This document shows, piece by piece, positions 23,819 through 33,175 of a DNA stretch of 64,000 bases. The stretch is from Fluviibacter sp048859965 (GTDB taxonomy: Bacteria > Pseudomonadota > Gammaproteobacteria > Burkholderiales > Rhodocyclaceae): positions 1 through 64,000 of the forward strand of contig JBLIZO010000037.1 in assembly GCA_048859965.1 (NCBI GenBank). Direction: 5' to 3'. The position numbers and the translations under genes were made by a program. How positions within the stretch are numbered: position 1 is the first letter of the stretch; each line of letters begins with the position of its first letter. The notes under the pieces are model-generated. The model was given only the letters and a program-made list of their open reading frames with translations. It was not told the origin of the DNA and did no database searches.

Positions 23819-25663
23819 ATGTCGCAGTCCCCTAACCCCGCCGAGGGCGCGGAAGGCAAGAACCCCGCCGAGCTGGTCCACGTCTATGCCGAAGTCGCCC
23901 AGCGCGCCTCACGCGCTTTGGGCAGTTTCCTGGAACGCCAGGCCCAGAAGGGTGTCAATACCGCCGGAGAGGAAGTCGGTATCGCCAAAGCTTTTATGGA
24001 CCTGTCCGCCCGCCTGATGTCGAACCCCTATCAGTTGGCCCAGGCGCAGATGAGCATGGTGCATAACTATTTCTCGCTATGGCAGAACTCCGTCATCCGC
24101 ATGATGGGTATGCATGCCGAACCGACCATGGCGCCAGAGCGTTCTGACAAGCGTTTCAAGGACGAAGGCTGGCAACAGGATTTCGTCTTTGACTTCATCA
24201 AACAATCGTATCTGATCGCCTCGAAGCACATCCTCGAAACTGTCGGCACCGTCGAAGGTATGGACGATAAGCAGCGCGACAAGGTGAACTTCTATACGCG
24301 TCAGTATGTCGACGCCCTATCGCCAAGCAATTTTGCGCTGACTAACCCGGAAGTGTTCCGCGAAACCGTCCGCACGCAGGGTCAGAACCTGGTCAAGGGT
24401 CTGAACAACCTGCTGCACGATGTCGAGGCGGGCGACGGCAAGTTGCGTATCCGCATGACCGACACGTCGGCCTTCGAACTCGGCAAGAACGTGGCGACGA
24501 CCAAGGGCAAGGTCATTTATCAGAACGACCTGTTCCAATTGGTCCACTACGAACCGACGACCAAACAGCAATTCGACGTGCCGCTGCTGATCGTGCCGCC
24601 CTGGATCAACAAGTTCTACATTCTTGATCTGCGCGAGAAAAACTCCTTCGTGAAGTGGACGACCGATCAGGGCCACTCCACCTTCATCATCAGCTGGCTC
24701 AACCCGGATGAGAAGCACGCCGACCTGAACTTCGAAGACTATCTGCTCGAAGGCTCACTGGCCGCCATCAACGCCGTTGAACAAGCCACCGGTTCGAAGA
24801 AGGTCAACCTGGCCGGCTACTGTCTGGGCGGCACACTGCTCATGTCCACGCTGGCCTACATGGCGGCCAAGAAGGACAACCGCGCCAACTCGGCCACCTT
24901 CTTCACGACCATGCTGGACTTCACCGACCCGGGCGAACTGGGCGTCTTCATCGACGAGGAAAGCATTGCCACCATCGAGAAGAAGATGGAAAAAACCGGC
25001 TATCTGGACGGTTCGGAAATGGCCGGCACCTTCAGCATGCTGCGCGCCAACGATCTCGTCTGGTCCTTCGTCATCAACAACTACCTGATGGGCAAAGACC
25101 CGTTCCCGTTCGACCTGCTGTACTGGAACTCGGACTCGACGCGCATGCCACGCGCCATGCACAGCTTCTACCTGCGCAATATGTACCTGAAGAACATTCT
25201 GAAGGAACCCGGCGGCATAACGCTGGGCGGTGTGCCCATCGATATCCGCAAGGTCAAGACACCGTGCTATTTCATCTCGGCCATCGAAGACCACATTGCA
25301 CCCTGGATCAGCACCTACATGGGTGTGCATCTGCCGTCGGGTCCGGTGAACTTCGTGCTGGGCGGTTCCGGCCACATCGCCGGTATCGTCAACCCACCGG
25401 CGGGCAACAAGTACTGCTACTGGACCAACGACAAGCTGCCGGAAACGGCACAGGCCTGGTTCGAAGGCGCCAAGCAGCACGAGGGTTCGTGGTGGCCCAA
25501 CTGGGAACAGTGGGTCGAAGCCATCAACGACAAGAAGGTGGCTGCCCGCATACCGGGTGCCGGCCCGCTCAAGGCCATCGAAGATGCACCCGGCAGCTTC
25601 GTCAAAATGCGTGCTGATGCCAAAAAGCCCGCTGCCAAAGCGAAGGCCAAGGCCGCCAAGTAA
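23819..25663 (+). CDS. phaC: Class I poly(R)-hydroxyalkanoic acid synthase
   Basis: A 614-residue polyhydroxyalkanoate synthase that polymerises (R)-3-hydroxyacyl-CoA into storage granules. The lipase-like box is GYCLGGT with catalytic Cys335; the other triad residues lie in ISAIEDHIAPW (Asp) and GGSGHIAG (His). The N-terminal domain (about residues 30-210) contains the class I PNPYQL-like helix region (SNPYQLAQAQMS). It ends in a basic Lys/Ala tail (last ~13 residues) absent from many relatives. GGAG precedes the ATG. No phaA, phaB or phasin gene is nearby; a terminator follows, so it is monocistronic. Confidence 0.97.
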   Translation: MSQSPNPAEGAEGKNPAELVHVYAEVAQRASRALGSFLERQAQKGVNTAGEEVGIAKAFMDLSARLMSNPYQLAQAQMSMVHNYFSLWQNSVIRMMGMHAEPTMAPERSDKRFKDEGWQQDFVFDFIKQSYLIASKHILETVGTVEGMDDKQRDKVNFYTRQYVDALSPSNFALTNPEVFRETVRTQGQNLVKGLNNLLHDVEAGDGKLRIRMTDTSAFELGKNVATTKGKVIYQNDLFQLVHYEPTTKQQFDVPLLIVPPWINKFYILDLREKNSFVKWTTDQGHSTFIISWLNPDEKHADLNFEDYLLEGSLAAINAVEQATGSKKVNLAGYCLGGTLLMSTLAYMAAKKDNRANSATFFTTMLDFTDPGELGVFIDEESIATIEKKMEKTGYLDGSEMAGTFSMLRANDLVWSFVINNYLMGKDPFPFDLLYWNSDSTRMPRAMHSFYLRNMYLKNILKEPGGITLGGVPIDIRKVKTPCYFISAIEDHIAPWISTYMGVHLPSGPVNFVLGGSGHIAGIVNPPAGNKYCYWTNDKLPETAQAWFEGAKQHEGSWWPNWEQWVEAINDKKVAARIPGAGPLKAIEDAPGSFVKMRADAKKPAAKAKAKAAK

Positions 25664-25687
25664 GAACGGCACTACCGCACCAAGGAC

Positions 25688-25713
25688 AACGCCCGCAATT
25701 GCGGGCGTTTTTC
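25688..25713 (+). terminator. Rho-independent terminator after phaC
   Basis: AACGCCCGC (25689-25697) pairs with GCGGGCGTT (25701-25709) around AATT-type bases, followed by T residues to 25712. It lies between phaC and the convergent dsbA-like gene. Confidence 0.85.
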
Positions 25714-25765
25714 TATCCGGCCGGCGTGTAAGCCTAAGCCGCAGACCGGACGGCTTGTTGCGGCA

Positions 25766-26440
25766 CTATTTCTGCGGTTGACGGGCCAGTTTGATCACCG
25801 CGTCGGTATTCGCCAGCAAATCGGTGAAGCTCATGCCACGTTGCTGCAGCATTTTGTAGCGACCACCGACAATGATCGTTGGCACGGCATCGATCTGATA
25901 CGACGCAGCCATCGCATCGGCCTTCTTCATGGCGTTGGTGACTTCCTGAGAGAAATACACCTCTTTGAATTTGTTGGCATCCACGCCCGGTTGGCTGGCC
26001 GCCCACTGCAGCACGGCCTGATCTTCATAGAGCATCTTGCCCTGCTGGTGGATGGCGGCGAATGCAGCAGCATCCAACGCCGGCAGCTTCAGGAGTTGAA
26101 TCGTGTAGAACAGACGCCCCAAAACCACCCACTGCGGACGACCGAAGGTGACTGGCACACGCCGCACCACGACATCCTTGGGTTGCTTGCGGCTCCAGCG
26201 CTCGAACGGCTCGGAGAAATCATGGCAATGCGGGCAACCGTAGGAGAAGAATTCCAGGACATCGATCTTGCCGCCGGTGGCCGGCACCGGCACGTTCAGC
26301 GGCGCAAACGTCTGGCCGGCAATTGCGGCACCACCGGTCTGCGGCAACGTGCCGCCCAGCGCTGCCTGGGCTAACGCGCTTCCCGAACTGGCAACACCGA
26401 AACCGGCAATCAGGGTGGCGAGAAACTGGCGACGTTGCAT
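25766..26440 (-). CDS. dsbA: Thiol:disulfide interchange protein DsbA
   Basis: A 224-residue periplasmic oxidase that forms disulfides in exported proteins. The active site CPHC is in EFFSYGCPHCHDF, and VPTIIVGGRYKM carries the cis-Pro. The N-terminus MQRRQFLATLIAGFG has a twin-arginine-like RRQFL motif before the hydrophobic segment, ending ALAQA, so export could be by Tat or Sec. GGAG lies five bases before this ATG, which decides against the GTG two codons upstream. It follows the SPOR gene by 12 bases on the same strand. Confidence 0.93.
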   Translation of the reverse strand: MQRRQFLATLIAGFGVASSGSALAQAALGGTLPQTGGAAIAGQTFAPLNVPVPATGGKIDVLEFFSYGCPHCHDFSEPFERWSRKQPKDVVVRRVPVTFGRPQWVVLGRLFYTIQLLKLPALDAAAFAAIHQQGKMLYEDQAVLQWAASQPGVDANKFKEVYFSQEVTNAMKKADAMAASYQIDAVPTIIVGGRYKMLQQRGMSFTDLLANTDAVIKLARQPQK

Positions 26441-26452
26441 GATCACTCCGGG

Positions 26453-27130
26453 TTAATTGCGGGCAGGGACGGCTTCAATGCCGTTTTCCTTGAGCTCGTT
26501 ACGCGCGCGATTGGCGTCATCCTGACGCTTGAACGGACCAATCTTGACGCGGTACCAGACTTTTTCGCCGATGACGGCTTTCTGAACGCTGGCATCGAAG
26601 CCGATCAGTGCCAGATTGGCCTTTTGCGCTTCGGCGTCGGACGGCTTCTGGAACGAACCCGCCATCAGGTAGAAACCGGTTGGTACATCGGCCGGCTTGG
26701 CGGTATCGACCGGTTTGGTCGCGTCAGCCGACTTGGCAGCGGGTGGCGTGGTGCCGTCGGTTTTACCTGACAGAATGTCGGGAAACTGGAAACGCTTTTC
26801 AGGCAGCGGATCGCCAGGCTTGCCGGGAAGCACAATCGGCTGACCGTTCTCGCCCTGGGCATTGACCGTCGGCGCTGCTGGTGCTGGCGTAGTCTCGCTG
26901 ACCGGGGCCTGCGCCGCTGGTGCTGCAGGTTTAGCCGGAGCCGGTGTGCTGCTGCTTGCCCCGCCGCTCTTATCGATAAATGGCGACGGCATGCGGTTAA
27001 ACCACCAGGCCACCGCAGCGGCAATGACCAGGCCCAAAATCAAACCATACAGAATGCCTTTAAAGGCACCGCCACCGGACGGCTCGCGGTCGCGTGCAGC
27101 ATGACGTTTCGGTTTGTAATCTCGGGACAT
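26453..27130 (-). CDS. SPOR-domain membrane protein (FtsN-like)
   Basis: A 225-residue single-pass protein. A basic cytoplasmic N-terminus (KPKRHAARDREP) precedes one membrane helix (about residues 25-45, ILYGLILGLVIAAAVAWWF). A Pro/Ala-rich periplasmic linker follows, then a C-terminal SPOR domain from about residue 148 (GFYLMAGSFQKPSDAEAQKANL...VWYRVKIGPFKRQDDANRAR). SPOR domains bind denuded peptidoglycan at the septum. This is the usual gene after argS in Betaproteobacteria, where it is annotated as an FtsN-like division protein. It lacks clear FtsN essential-segment sequence, so the equivalence is inferred. Confidence 0.9.
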   Translation of the reverse strand: MSRDYKPKRHAARDREPSGGGAFKGILYGLILGLVIAAAVAWWFNRMPSPFIDKSGGASSSTPAPAKPAAPAAQAPVSETTPAPAAPTVNAQGENGQPIVLPGKPGDPLPEKRFQFPDILSGKTDGTTPPAAKSADATKPVDTAKPADVPTGFYLMAGSFQKPSDAEAQKANLALIGFDASVQKAVIGEKVWYRVKIGPFKRQDDANRARNELKENGIEAVPARN

Positions 27131-27181
27131 AACGGCCTCGTCGTGAACTTCGGGCAGCTTACATGCTTTCCGGGCAGGAAA

Positions 27182-28945
27182 CTACATAGACTCCGGGCAG
27201 GATACACCCAGCAAGGCCAACCCGTTACGGATCACCTGACGCACGGCGACCGACAACGCCAGACGGGCGGCGGTCAGCGCCGCATCATCGAGCAGCATGC
27301 GTTCGGCATTGTAGTAACCATGAAATTCAGCGGCCAGATCACGCAGGTAGAAAGCAATCTGATGCGGCGCGAGATCACGGGCAGCCGCTTCGACCACTTC
27401 CGGGAATCGGCCGAGGAGCGCGGTCAATGCCGCTTCGCGTGGATTCGTCAGCAACGCCAGATCGGCATCCTTCAGATCGGCTTCGGTGCCATGCCACTGC
27501 GCCATGAGCGAACAGATACGGGCGTGCGCATACTGAATATAGTAGACCGGATTATCGGCACTCTGGCTCTTGGCCAGGTCCAGATCGAAGTCCAGATGCT
27601 GGTCGGCCTTACGCAGCACATAGAAGAAACGGCAGGCATCGTCACCGACTTCGGCACGTAAAGCGCGCAGGGTGACATAATCGCCCGCCCGCGTGGACAT
27701 GGACGCCTTTTCACCATTGCGATAGAGAACAGCGAACTGCACCAGCGCAATGTCCAGTTTGGCCGGATCCAGCGCCAGCGCATTGATCGCACCTTTCACC
27801 CGTGGGATATAGCCGTGGTGATCGGCACCCCAGATGTTGATCATGCGATCAAAACCGCGCTCGTATTTGTTGAGGTGATAGGCGATGTCCGAGGCGAAAT
27901 AGGTATAAAGCCCGTTTTCGCGCTGGACGACGCGATCTTTCTCGTCGCCGAAATCGGTGGAGCGGAACCAGCGAGCACCGTTCTGTTCGTAGATGTGACC
28001 GGCTGCGTCCAGTTTTTCCAGGCAGCGAGCGACCATACCCGTATCGAACAACGCATTTTCCGAGAACCAGTTCTGAAAATGCACGCCAAAACCATTGAGA
28101 TCGTCGCGACCATCGGCCAATTGCTCCGACAGTGCATGCTGATGGACATACGGCCAGTCTTCGCCGAGCAGGGCCTTGCCGTTGGCGATCAGCGCATCCA
28201 GATGATGCTCGCGCTGCGCCTTGGCTTCGTCATCGGCCCGATCTGCGGCGGGTAAACCCGGCGTGCCTGCCAACACGGCGGTCTGGGCGCGCACGTATTT
28301 GTCACCGTGCGCATTGGTGAGCTGACGTGCCATGTCGCGTACATAATCGCCCTGGTAGGCGTTGGGCGGATAGTCGATGACGACGCCATGCTGATCCAGA
28401 TAACGGATCCAGGTGGAAACGGCCAGAATGTCCATCTGACGGCCGGCATCGTTGACGTAATACTCACGCGTCACATCCCAACCGGCAAACGCCAACAGAT
28501 CGGACAGGCTCGCACCATAGGCCGCACCACGGCCGTGACCGACATGGAGCGGGCCGGTCGGATTGGCCGATACGAATTCGACCAGCACCTTGGCGTTCTG
28601 GCCCAGCGTACTACGACCGAAATGATCAGCCTGCGCCAGAACGGTGCTGACGATCCGGGTCTTGGCGCCGGCATCGAGTTTGAAATTGATAAAACCTGCA
28701 CCGGCGATCGAAACCTCGCTGACCTCGGGGGAAAGCGGCAATTCGTTAACAATACGCTCGGCAATGACACGCGGCGCCAGCTTCAGGGTGCGCGCCAGTT
28801 GCATGGGCAGATTGGTGGCGAAATCCCCATGTTCGGCCTGTTTAGGACGCTCCAGGTGGATCGGGGTTTCGGTGTGTTCCGGGGCGATGCTGGCAAGCGC
28901 GGCTTGCAGCAAGCCGGTGATGTGTTCGCGGCTATCAAAAGTCAT
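27182..28945 (-). CDS. argS: Arginyl-tRNA synthetase
   Basis: A 587-residue class I aminoacyl-tRNA synthetase. The Add-1 domain (residues ~1-110) contains ERPKQAEHGDFATNLPMQLA. The HIGH motif is HVGHGRGAAYG within SANPTGPLHVGH. The KMSKS equivalent is KASMSTRAGDYVTL, as is usual in ArgRS. The C-terminal anticodon-binding helical domain ends in NGLALLGVSCPESM. No Shine-Dalgarno is visible; a TATAAT lies just eight bases upstream, so the mRNA may be leaderless. It is divergent from ubiB. Confidence 0.97.
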   Translation of the reverse strand: MTFDSREHITGLLQAALASIAPEHTETPIHLERPKQAEHGDFATNLPMQLARTLKLAPRVIAERIVNELPLSPEVSEVSIAGAGFINFKLDAGAKTRIVSTVLAQADHFGRSTLGQNAKVLVEFVSANPTGPLHVGHGRGAAYGASLSDLLAFAGWDVTREYYVNDAGRQMDILAVSTWIRYLDQHGVVIDYPPNAYQGDYVRDMARQLTNAHGDKYVRAQTAVLAGTPGLPAADRADDEAKAQREHHLDALIANGKALLGEDWPYVHQHALSEQLADGRDDLNGFGVHFQNWFSENALFDTGMVARCLEKLDAAGHIYEQNGARWFRSTDFGDEKDRVVQRENGLYTYFASDIAYHLNKYERGFDRMINIWGADHHGYIPRVKGAINALALDPAKLDIALVQFAVLYRNGEKASMSTRAGDYVTLRALRAEVGDDACRFFYVLRKADQHLDFDLDLAKSQSADNPVYYIQYAHARICSLMAQWHGTEADLKDADLALLTNPREAALTALLGRFPEVVEAAARDLAPHQIAFYLRDLAAEFHGYYNAERMLLDDAALTAARLALSVAVRQVIRNGLALLGVSCPESM

Positions 28946-28952
28946 GGGTAAA

Positions 28953-28958
28953 ATTATA
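28953..28958 (-). promoter_or_regulatory. Promoter -10 hexamer immediately upstream of argS
   Basis: TATAAT on the minus strand, with only seven bases between it and the argS ATG. Transcription from it would start at or next to the A of the start codon. Confidence 0.45.
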
Positions 28959-29005
28959 CCTTCTGGCCCGACATCCCGTGGGTCTCACTGTGAAAGCCGC
29001 CGCTT

Positions 29006-30547
29006 ATGCGTCTGCAGCGCCTCGCCCGTATCCTTTACGTTAGCTGGAAGAACGGGCTCCTGACCATGCTTGTCGAAGCCGAGCCAGAGGGTCGCGTCGC
29101 CCGCTGGACGGGTTTCTACGCGCGCCGCCGACATTTCAGCAAACCGCGCGCAGTCCGCTTGCGCGAAGCACTGGAGTCGCTGGGACCGATTTTCGTCAAA
29201 TTCGGCCAGATGCTCTCGACCCGCCGCGACCTGCTGGCGCCGGATTTCGCCGATGAGCTGGCCAAACTACAGGATCGCGTCCGGCCGTTCCCTTCGGATC
29301 AGGCAATCGCCGAAATCGAACGCGGCCTGGGGATGTCACTGGCAGAGGCCTACAGTGAATTCAATCCACAACCCATCGCCTCGGCGTCGGTCGCTCAGGT
29401 GCATTTTGCCCGTCTGCACAATGGGCATGACGTCGCCGTTAAAGTGCTGCGCCCGGGTATGCAGCGCGTCGTCAATCACGATCTCGACCTGCTCGACACC
29501 TTCGCCCAACTGATCGAGCGGTTTTCGGAAGATGGTCGGCGCCTGAAACCGCGCGAAGTGGTCGCCGAATTTGCCAAGCATCTGCACGATGAATTCGATC
29601 TGATTCGCGAAGCAGCCAATGCCTCGCAGTTGCGACGCAATTTTGCCGATGGTCAGTTGCTGATCGTGCCGGAGGTGTACTGGGACTTCTGCGCCACCAA
29701 CGTGATGACGATGGAACGTATGCAGGGCATCCCCGTCGGCCGCATCGACGAATTACGCGCGGCGGGCATTGACCTGAACCGTCTGTCGAGCGCGGGCGTC
29801 GAAATTTTCTTCACGCAAGTCTTCCGCGACGGTTTCTTTCACGCCGACATGCACCCCGGTAACATTCTCGTGGCACATGATGGTCGTTACGTCGCCCTGG
29901 ATTTCGGCATCGTCGGCACGCTCAATGACGTGGACAAGAACTATCTGGCACAGAATTTTCTGGCGTTCTTCCAGCGTGATTACCGCCGTGTCGCAGAAGT
30001 CCATGTCATTTCCGGCTGGGCACCCAAAGATACCCGCATCGATGAATTCGAGGCGGCCATCCGCACGGTCTGCGAGCCGATCTTCGACAAGCCGCTCAAG
30101 GATATCTCCTTCGGCAAGGTGTTGCTGCGTCTGTTCCAGACCTCGCGCCGTTTCAATGTTGAGGTGCAACCGCAACTGGTCATGCTGCAGAAGACGCTGC
30201 TCAATATCGAGGGCCTGGGGCGCCAACTGAACCCGGATCTGGATCTCTGGAAAACTGCCAAACCTTTTCTGGAACGCTGGATGAGCGAACAGGTCGGCCT
30301 GCGCGGCTTTATTGACGGCATGAAGCGGGAAGGTCCGAACTGGGCCAGGATCCTGCCGCAACTGCCGCGTCTGCTGCACGAGCATCTGGCGCCGCAGGGC
30401 GAGCAGATCAAGGCCGATCAGAAGGTCCTGCATGAACTGCGTCACGCGCTACACCGTCAGCGTCGCTGGCTATGGATAAGCGTTGCCGTTTCAACCTTGG
30501 CGTTAGCCACCAGCATCGCCTTGTTCAGCCGCCATTACTGGTCATGA
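29006..30547 (+). CDS. ubiB: UbiB-family ubiquinone biosynthesis accessory protein
   Basis: A 513-residue atypical kinase-fold protein (ABC1/AarF family) needed for ubiquinone synthesis. The KxGQ motif is FVKFGQMLSTRRDL, followed by the Ala-rich nucleotide loop ASASVAQVHFA, the kinase-like VAVKVLRPGM, the catalytic-loop FFHADMHPGNILV and the metal-binding LDFGIVG. A C-terminal hydrophobic segment (last ~25 residues) anchors it in the inner membrane. The length is slightly shorter than E. coli UbiB (546). Its stop overlaps the next gene's start (ATGA). Confidence 0.95.
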   Translation: MRLQRLARILYVSWKNGLLTMLVEAEPEGRVARWTGFYARRRHFSKPRAVRLREALESLGPIFVKFGQMLSTRRDLLAPDFADELAKLQDRVRPFPSDQAIAEIERGLGMSLAEAYSEFNPQPIASASVAQVHFARLHNGHDVAVKVLRPGMQRVVNHDLDLLDTFAQLIERFSEDGRRLKPREVVAEFAKHLHDEFDLIREAANASQLRRNFADGQLLIVPEVYWDFCATNVMTMERMQGIPVGRIDELRAAGIDLNRLSSAGVEIFFTQVFRDGFFHADMHPGNILVAHDGRYVALDFGIVGTLNDVDKNYLAQNFLAFFQRDYRRVAEVHVISGWAPKDTRIDEFEAAIRTVCEPIFDKPLKDISFGKVLLRLFQTSRRFNVEVQPQLVMLQKTLLNIEGLGRQLNPDLDLWKTAKPFLERWMSEQVGLRGFIDGMKREGPNWARILPQLPRLLHEHLAPQGEQIKADQKVLHELRHALHRQRRWLWISVAVSTLALATSIALFSRHYWS

Positions 30548-32055
30548 CGCCGCTGCTCGGGTTCATCGCGCTGTATCTGCTGGCCTCGATCGCGATCGGG
30601 CTGCTGGCGGCGACGCGGGTCAAGAACGCCCGAGACTTTGCCGTGGCGGGGCGCATGCTGCCGTTACCCGTGGTGACTGCAACCGTTTTCGCCACGTGGT
30701 TCGGTGCCGAAGCAGTGCTCGGCGTTTCCGCCACCTTCGTCAAGGAGGGTTTGCGCGGTGTCGTGGCCGATCCCTTCGGCGCCTCGTTGTGCCTGATCCT
30801 GGCCGGCTTCTTTTTCGCCAGCAAGCTGTATCGTCTGAATTTGCTGACCATCGGCGACTATTACCGTCTGCGCTATAACCGCACGGTCGAATGGCTGAGC
30901 ACGTTGGCCATCGTCGTCTCTTACCTGGGCTGGGTCTCAGCGCAGATCAAGGCGCTGGGCCTGGTTTTCTTTACTGTGACCGGCGGCCTGATTCCGCAGA
31001 ACATGGGCATGATTCTGGGCGCCGCCATCGTACTGACCTACACGGTACTTGGCGGGATGCTGTCGGTGGCCATTCTCGATTTCGTACAGATCACCGTCAT
31101 CATGGGTGGCCTGATCTACATCGCCACGATCGTCAGCGATCTGGCCGGTGGCGTCGGCTCGGTCATCTCGCACGCCAGCGCAGCCGGCAAGCTCGATTTC
31201 CTGCCCAGTGGCGGCTACGAGGTCTGGGTGCCGTTCGTCGGCGCCTGGATGACCATGATGCTCGGCTCGATTCCACAGCAGGATGTCTTCCAGCGCATCA
31301 CCTCGGCCAAGAGCGCACGCGTGGCAATGACCGGTTCCATTCTCGGTGGATCGCTCTATTTCGTATTCGCCTTCATCCCGATGTTTCTCGCTTACTCCGC
31401 CACGCTGATCGACCCCGGCATGTTCGATCAACTGCTCGACACCGATTCACAACTGGTGCTGCCGATGCTGATTCTGCAGCACACCCCGGTTTTTGCCCAG
31501 GTCATTTTCTTCGGCGCGCTACTGTCGGCCATCATGAGCTGCTCTTCAGCCACGCTCCTGGCGCCGTCCGTATCGTTCACCGAAAACATTTTACGTCCCA
31601 TGCTGCCGCACATCTCTGACCGGATTTTTCTCTGGCTGATGCGCATCGTCATCGTCGCCTTCGCCGGTATGGTGTTGGCCATGGCGCTAACCAGTAACGC
31701 GTCGATTTTCAAGATGGTCGAGCACGCCTACAAAATTACGCTGGTCGTCGCCTTTGTGCCGCTCGTCGCCGGGTTTTACTGGCAACGCGCTACCACTCAA
31801 GGAGCCCTGTTTGCGGTCTTCGCCGGTTTCTTTACCTGGATTCTGTGCGAGATCTTCGGTACTGACGACGGCGTCTGGCCACCGCAGATTCTGGGGCTGT
31901 TTGCTGCAACCATCGGCATGATCAGCGGATCGCTGCTACCACAGCGGATCGGTCGTCTGACGCCGCCACCCTCGCATCATCACGCCGCGGCAGGCACTTA
32001 TCATGTGGCGCATCGCGATCATGAACACCACGGCGAACACGGACACAACGCCTGA
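30544..32055 (+). CDS. Sodium:solute symporter family transporter with His-rich tail
   Basis: A 503-residue inner-membrane protein with about 13 hydrophobic segments. The SSF features are FAVAGRMLPLPVVTATVFATWFG near the N-terminus, the GGMLSVAILDFVQ segment and SIPQQDVFQRITSAKSAR after TM6. The substrate is not identifiable (the family includes proline, pantothenate, sugar and carboxylate carriers). The last ~28 residues are His-rich (SHHHAAAG..., HRDHEHHGEHGHNA) and could bind metal. The start ATG at 30544 overlaps the ubiB stop, and its 3' end overlaps the VanZ-like gene by about 35 bases. Confidence 0.88.
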   Translation: MTPLLGFIALYLLASIAIGLLAATRVKNARDFAVAGRMLPLPVVTATVFATWFGAEAVLGVSATFVKEGLRGVVADPFGASLCLILAGFFFASKLYRLNLLTIGDYYRLRYNRTVEWLSTLAIVVSYLGWVSAQIKALGLVFFTVTGGLIPQNMGMILGAAIVLTYTVLGGMLSVAILDFVQITVIMGGLIYIATIVSDLAGGVGSVISHASAAGKLDFLPSGGYEVWVPFVGAWMTMMLGSIPQQDVFQRITSAKSARVAMTGSILGGSLYFVFAFIPMFLAYSATLIDPGMFDQLLDTDSQLVLPMLILQHTPVFAQVIFFGALLSAIMSCSSATLLAPSVSFTENILRPMLPHISDRIFLWLMRIVIVAFAGMVLAMALTSNASIFKMVEHAYKITLVVAFVPLVAGFYWQRATTQGALFAVFAGFFTWILCEIFGTDDGVWPPQILGLFAATIGMISGSLLPQRIGRLTPPPSHHHAAAGTYHVAHRDHEHHGEHGHNA

Positions 32056-33175
32056 TCAGCGTCCGTTGCTGCAGCGCCTGCGCCAGAAGCCCCTGGCGCT
32101 GTCACTGGCTTATGTCGGCATCATTGTCTACGCCAGTCTCTACACCAACCATGCCTGGCGCGACAACGGCCTCGGGCTTTTCGATTTTCTCGCGGGCAAC
32201 TGGCCCCGCTATTGGACCTGGCAGGACGCCCTATTTAACGTTCTGGCGTATCTGCCGCTTGGTTTTCTGCTAACGCTCGCACCTACCCACCGGCGCTCGC
32301 CCTGGGGGCGGATTCTGCTGCCAGTACTGTTCGGTTTTGCCCTCTCCGCATCGCTGGAAGCTTTGCAGACCTTGATTCCCGGGCGCGTTTCTTCGTCGCT
32401 GGACCTACTGTTCAATACGCTCGGCACGCTGATCGGTGCAACCCTATCGCTGTTCTGGGGACCAACCCTGCTGGCGGCAGCCAGCCGTCTGCGCACACGC
32501 CTTGGCGTCCGCCAACTGAGTGCCGAAACGGGACTGCTGCTCCTGGCACTCTGGCTATTCGCGCAAATTTCACCGGAAACTCTGTTCTTTGGCCTTGGCG
32601 ATCTGCGCAGCCTACTGGCCTTGCCGCCAGCGTTACCGTTTTCACCCGACCTGCATATTCTCCTCGAAAGACTGATCGCCATGCTGCAAACGCTGGTAGT
32701 CGCTTTTCTGCTGCGCGGTATTCTGGAACGCCTGGCCCTGCCACGACAACAGCAGTTTCTGGCGATTGTGATGTTACTGACACTGGGCGTCCTGATTCGC
32801 ACGCTGGCCAGTTGGGTGTTGCTCAGCAATTTGCCGCTATTTGGCGAAACCGCACGCTGGGCGGCAATCACACCGGGCGGCATTCAGGGGCTGGCCCTCG
32901 GGCTTGCGCTCGTCCTGCCGCTGCTCTACCTACCCACTGCCTGGCAGATGCCGCTCGCCGCCATGTGCCTGATGACCGCTACCGTGCTCGTCAATCTGAT
33001 GCCCATCAACCCTTATTCGCCCATGGCGCTCACCGTCTGGCGGCAGGGGCATTTTCTCAACTTCAACGGCCTCACCCGGCTCATCGCCGCCCTGTGGCCT
33101 TACCTGACGCTGCTGTTTCTGGTCTGGGCAGATCGTCAGGGCACGCGCGGCGAAGCGACCGGCGCACGCCTATAA
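32021..33175 (+). CDS. VanZ-like family membrane protein
   Basis: A 384-residue (from 32021) membrane protein. A VanZ-like region (about residues 20-140) has the pattern YTNHAWRDNG...DALFNVLAYLPLGFLL...SLEALQTLIPGR, with the conserved Asn-Phe/Leu and Glu-x-x-Q residues. The C-terminal half adds six or so more hydrophobic segments, longer than minimal VanZ proteins. The function of VanZ-like proteins outside teicoplanin resistance is largely unknown, though a cell-envelope role is common. The start is uncertain: ATGs at 32003 and 32021 both lie inside the symporter's His-tail codons and have no clear ribosome site. Confidence 0.78.
   Translation: MNTTANTDTTPDQRPLLQRLRQKPLALSLAYVGIIVYASLYTNHAWRDNGLGLFDFLAGNWPRYWTWQDALFNVLAYLPLGFLLTLAPTHRRSPWGRILLPVLFGFALSASLEALQTLIPGRVSSSLDLLFNTLGTLIGATLSLFWGPTLLAAASRLRTRLGVRQLSAETGLLLLALWLFAQISPETLFFGLGDLRSLLALPPALPFSPDLHILLERLIAMLQTLVVAFLLRGILERLALPRQQQFLAIVMLLTLGVLIRTLASWVLLSNLPLFGETARWAAITPGGIQGLALGLALVLPLLYLPTAWQMPLAAMCLMTATVLVNLMPINPYSPMALTVWRQGHFLNFNGLTRLIAALWPYLTLLFLVWADRQGTRGEATGARL

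Noticed and set aside
23382..24017. A 211-codon plus-strand frame running into phaC
   Set aside because: It overlaps the start of phaC and the DUF1289 gene on the other strand, has no ribosome site or motif, and its composition is that of an off-frame translation.
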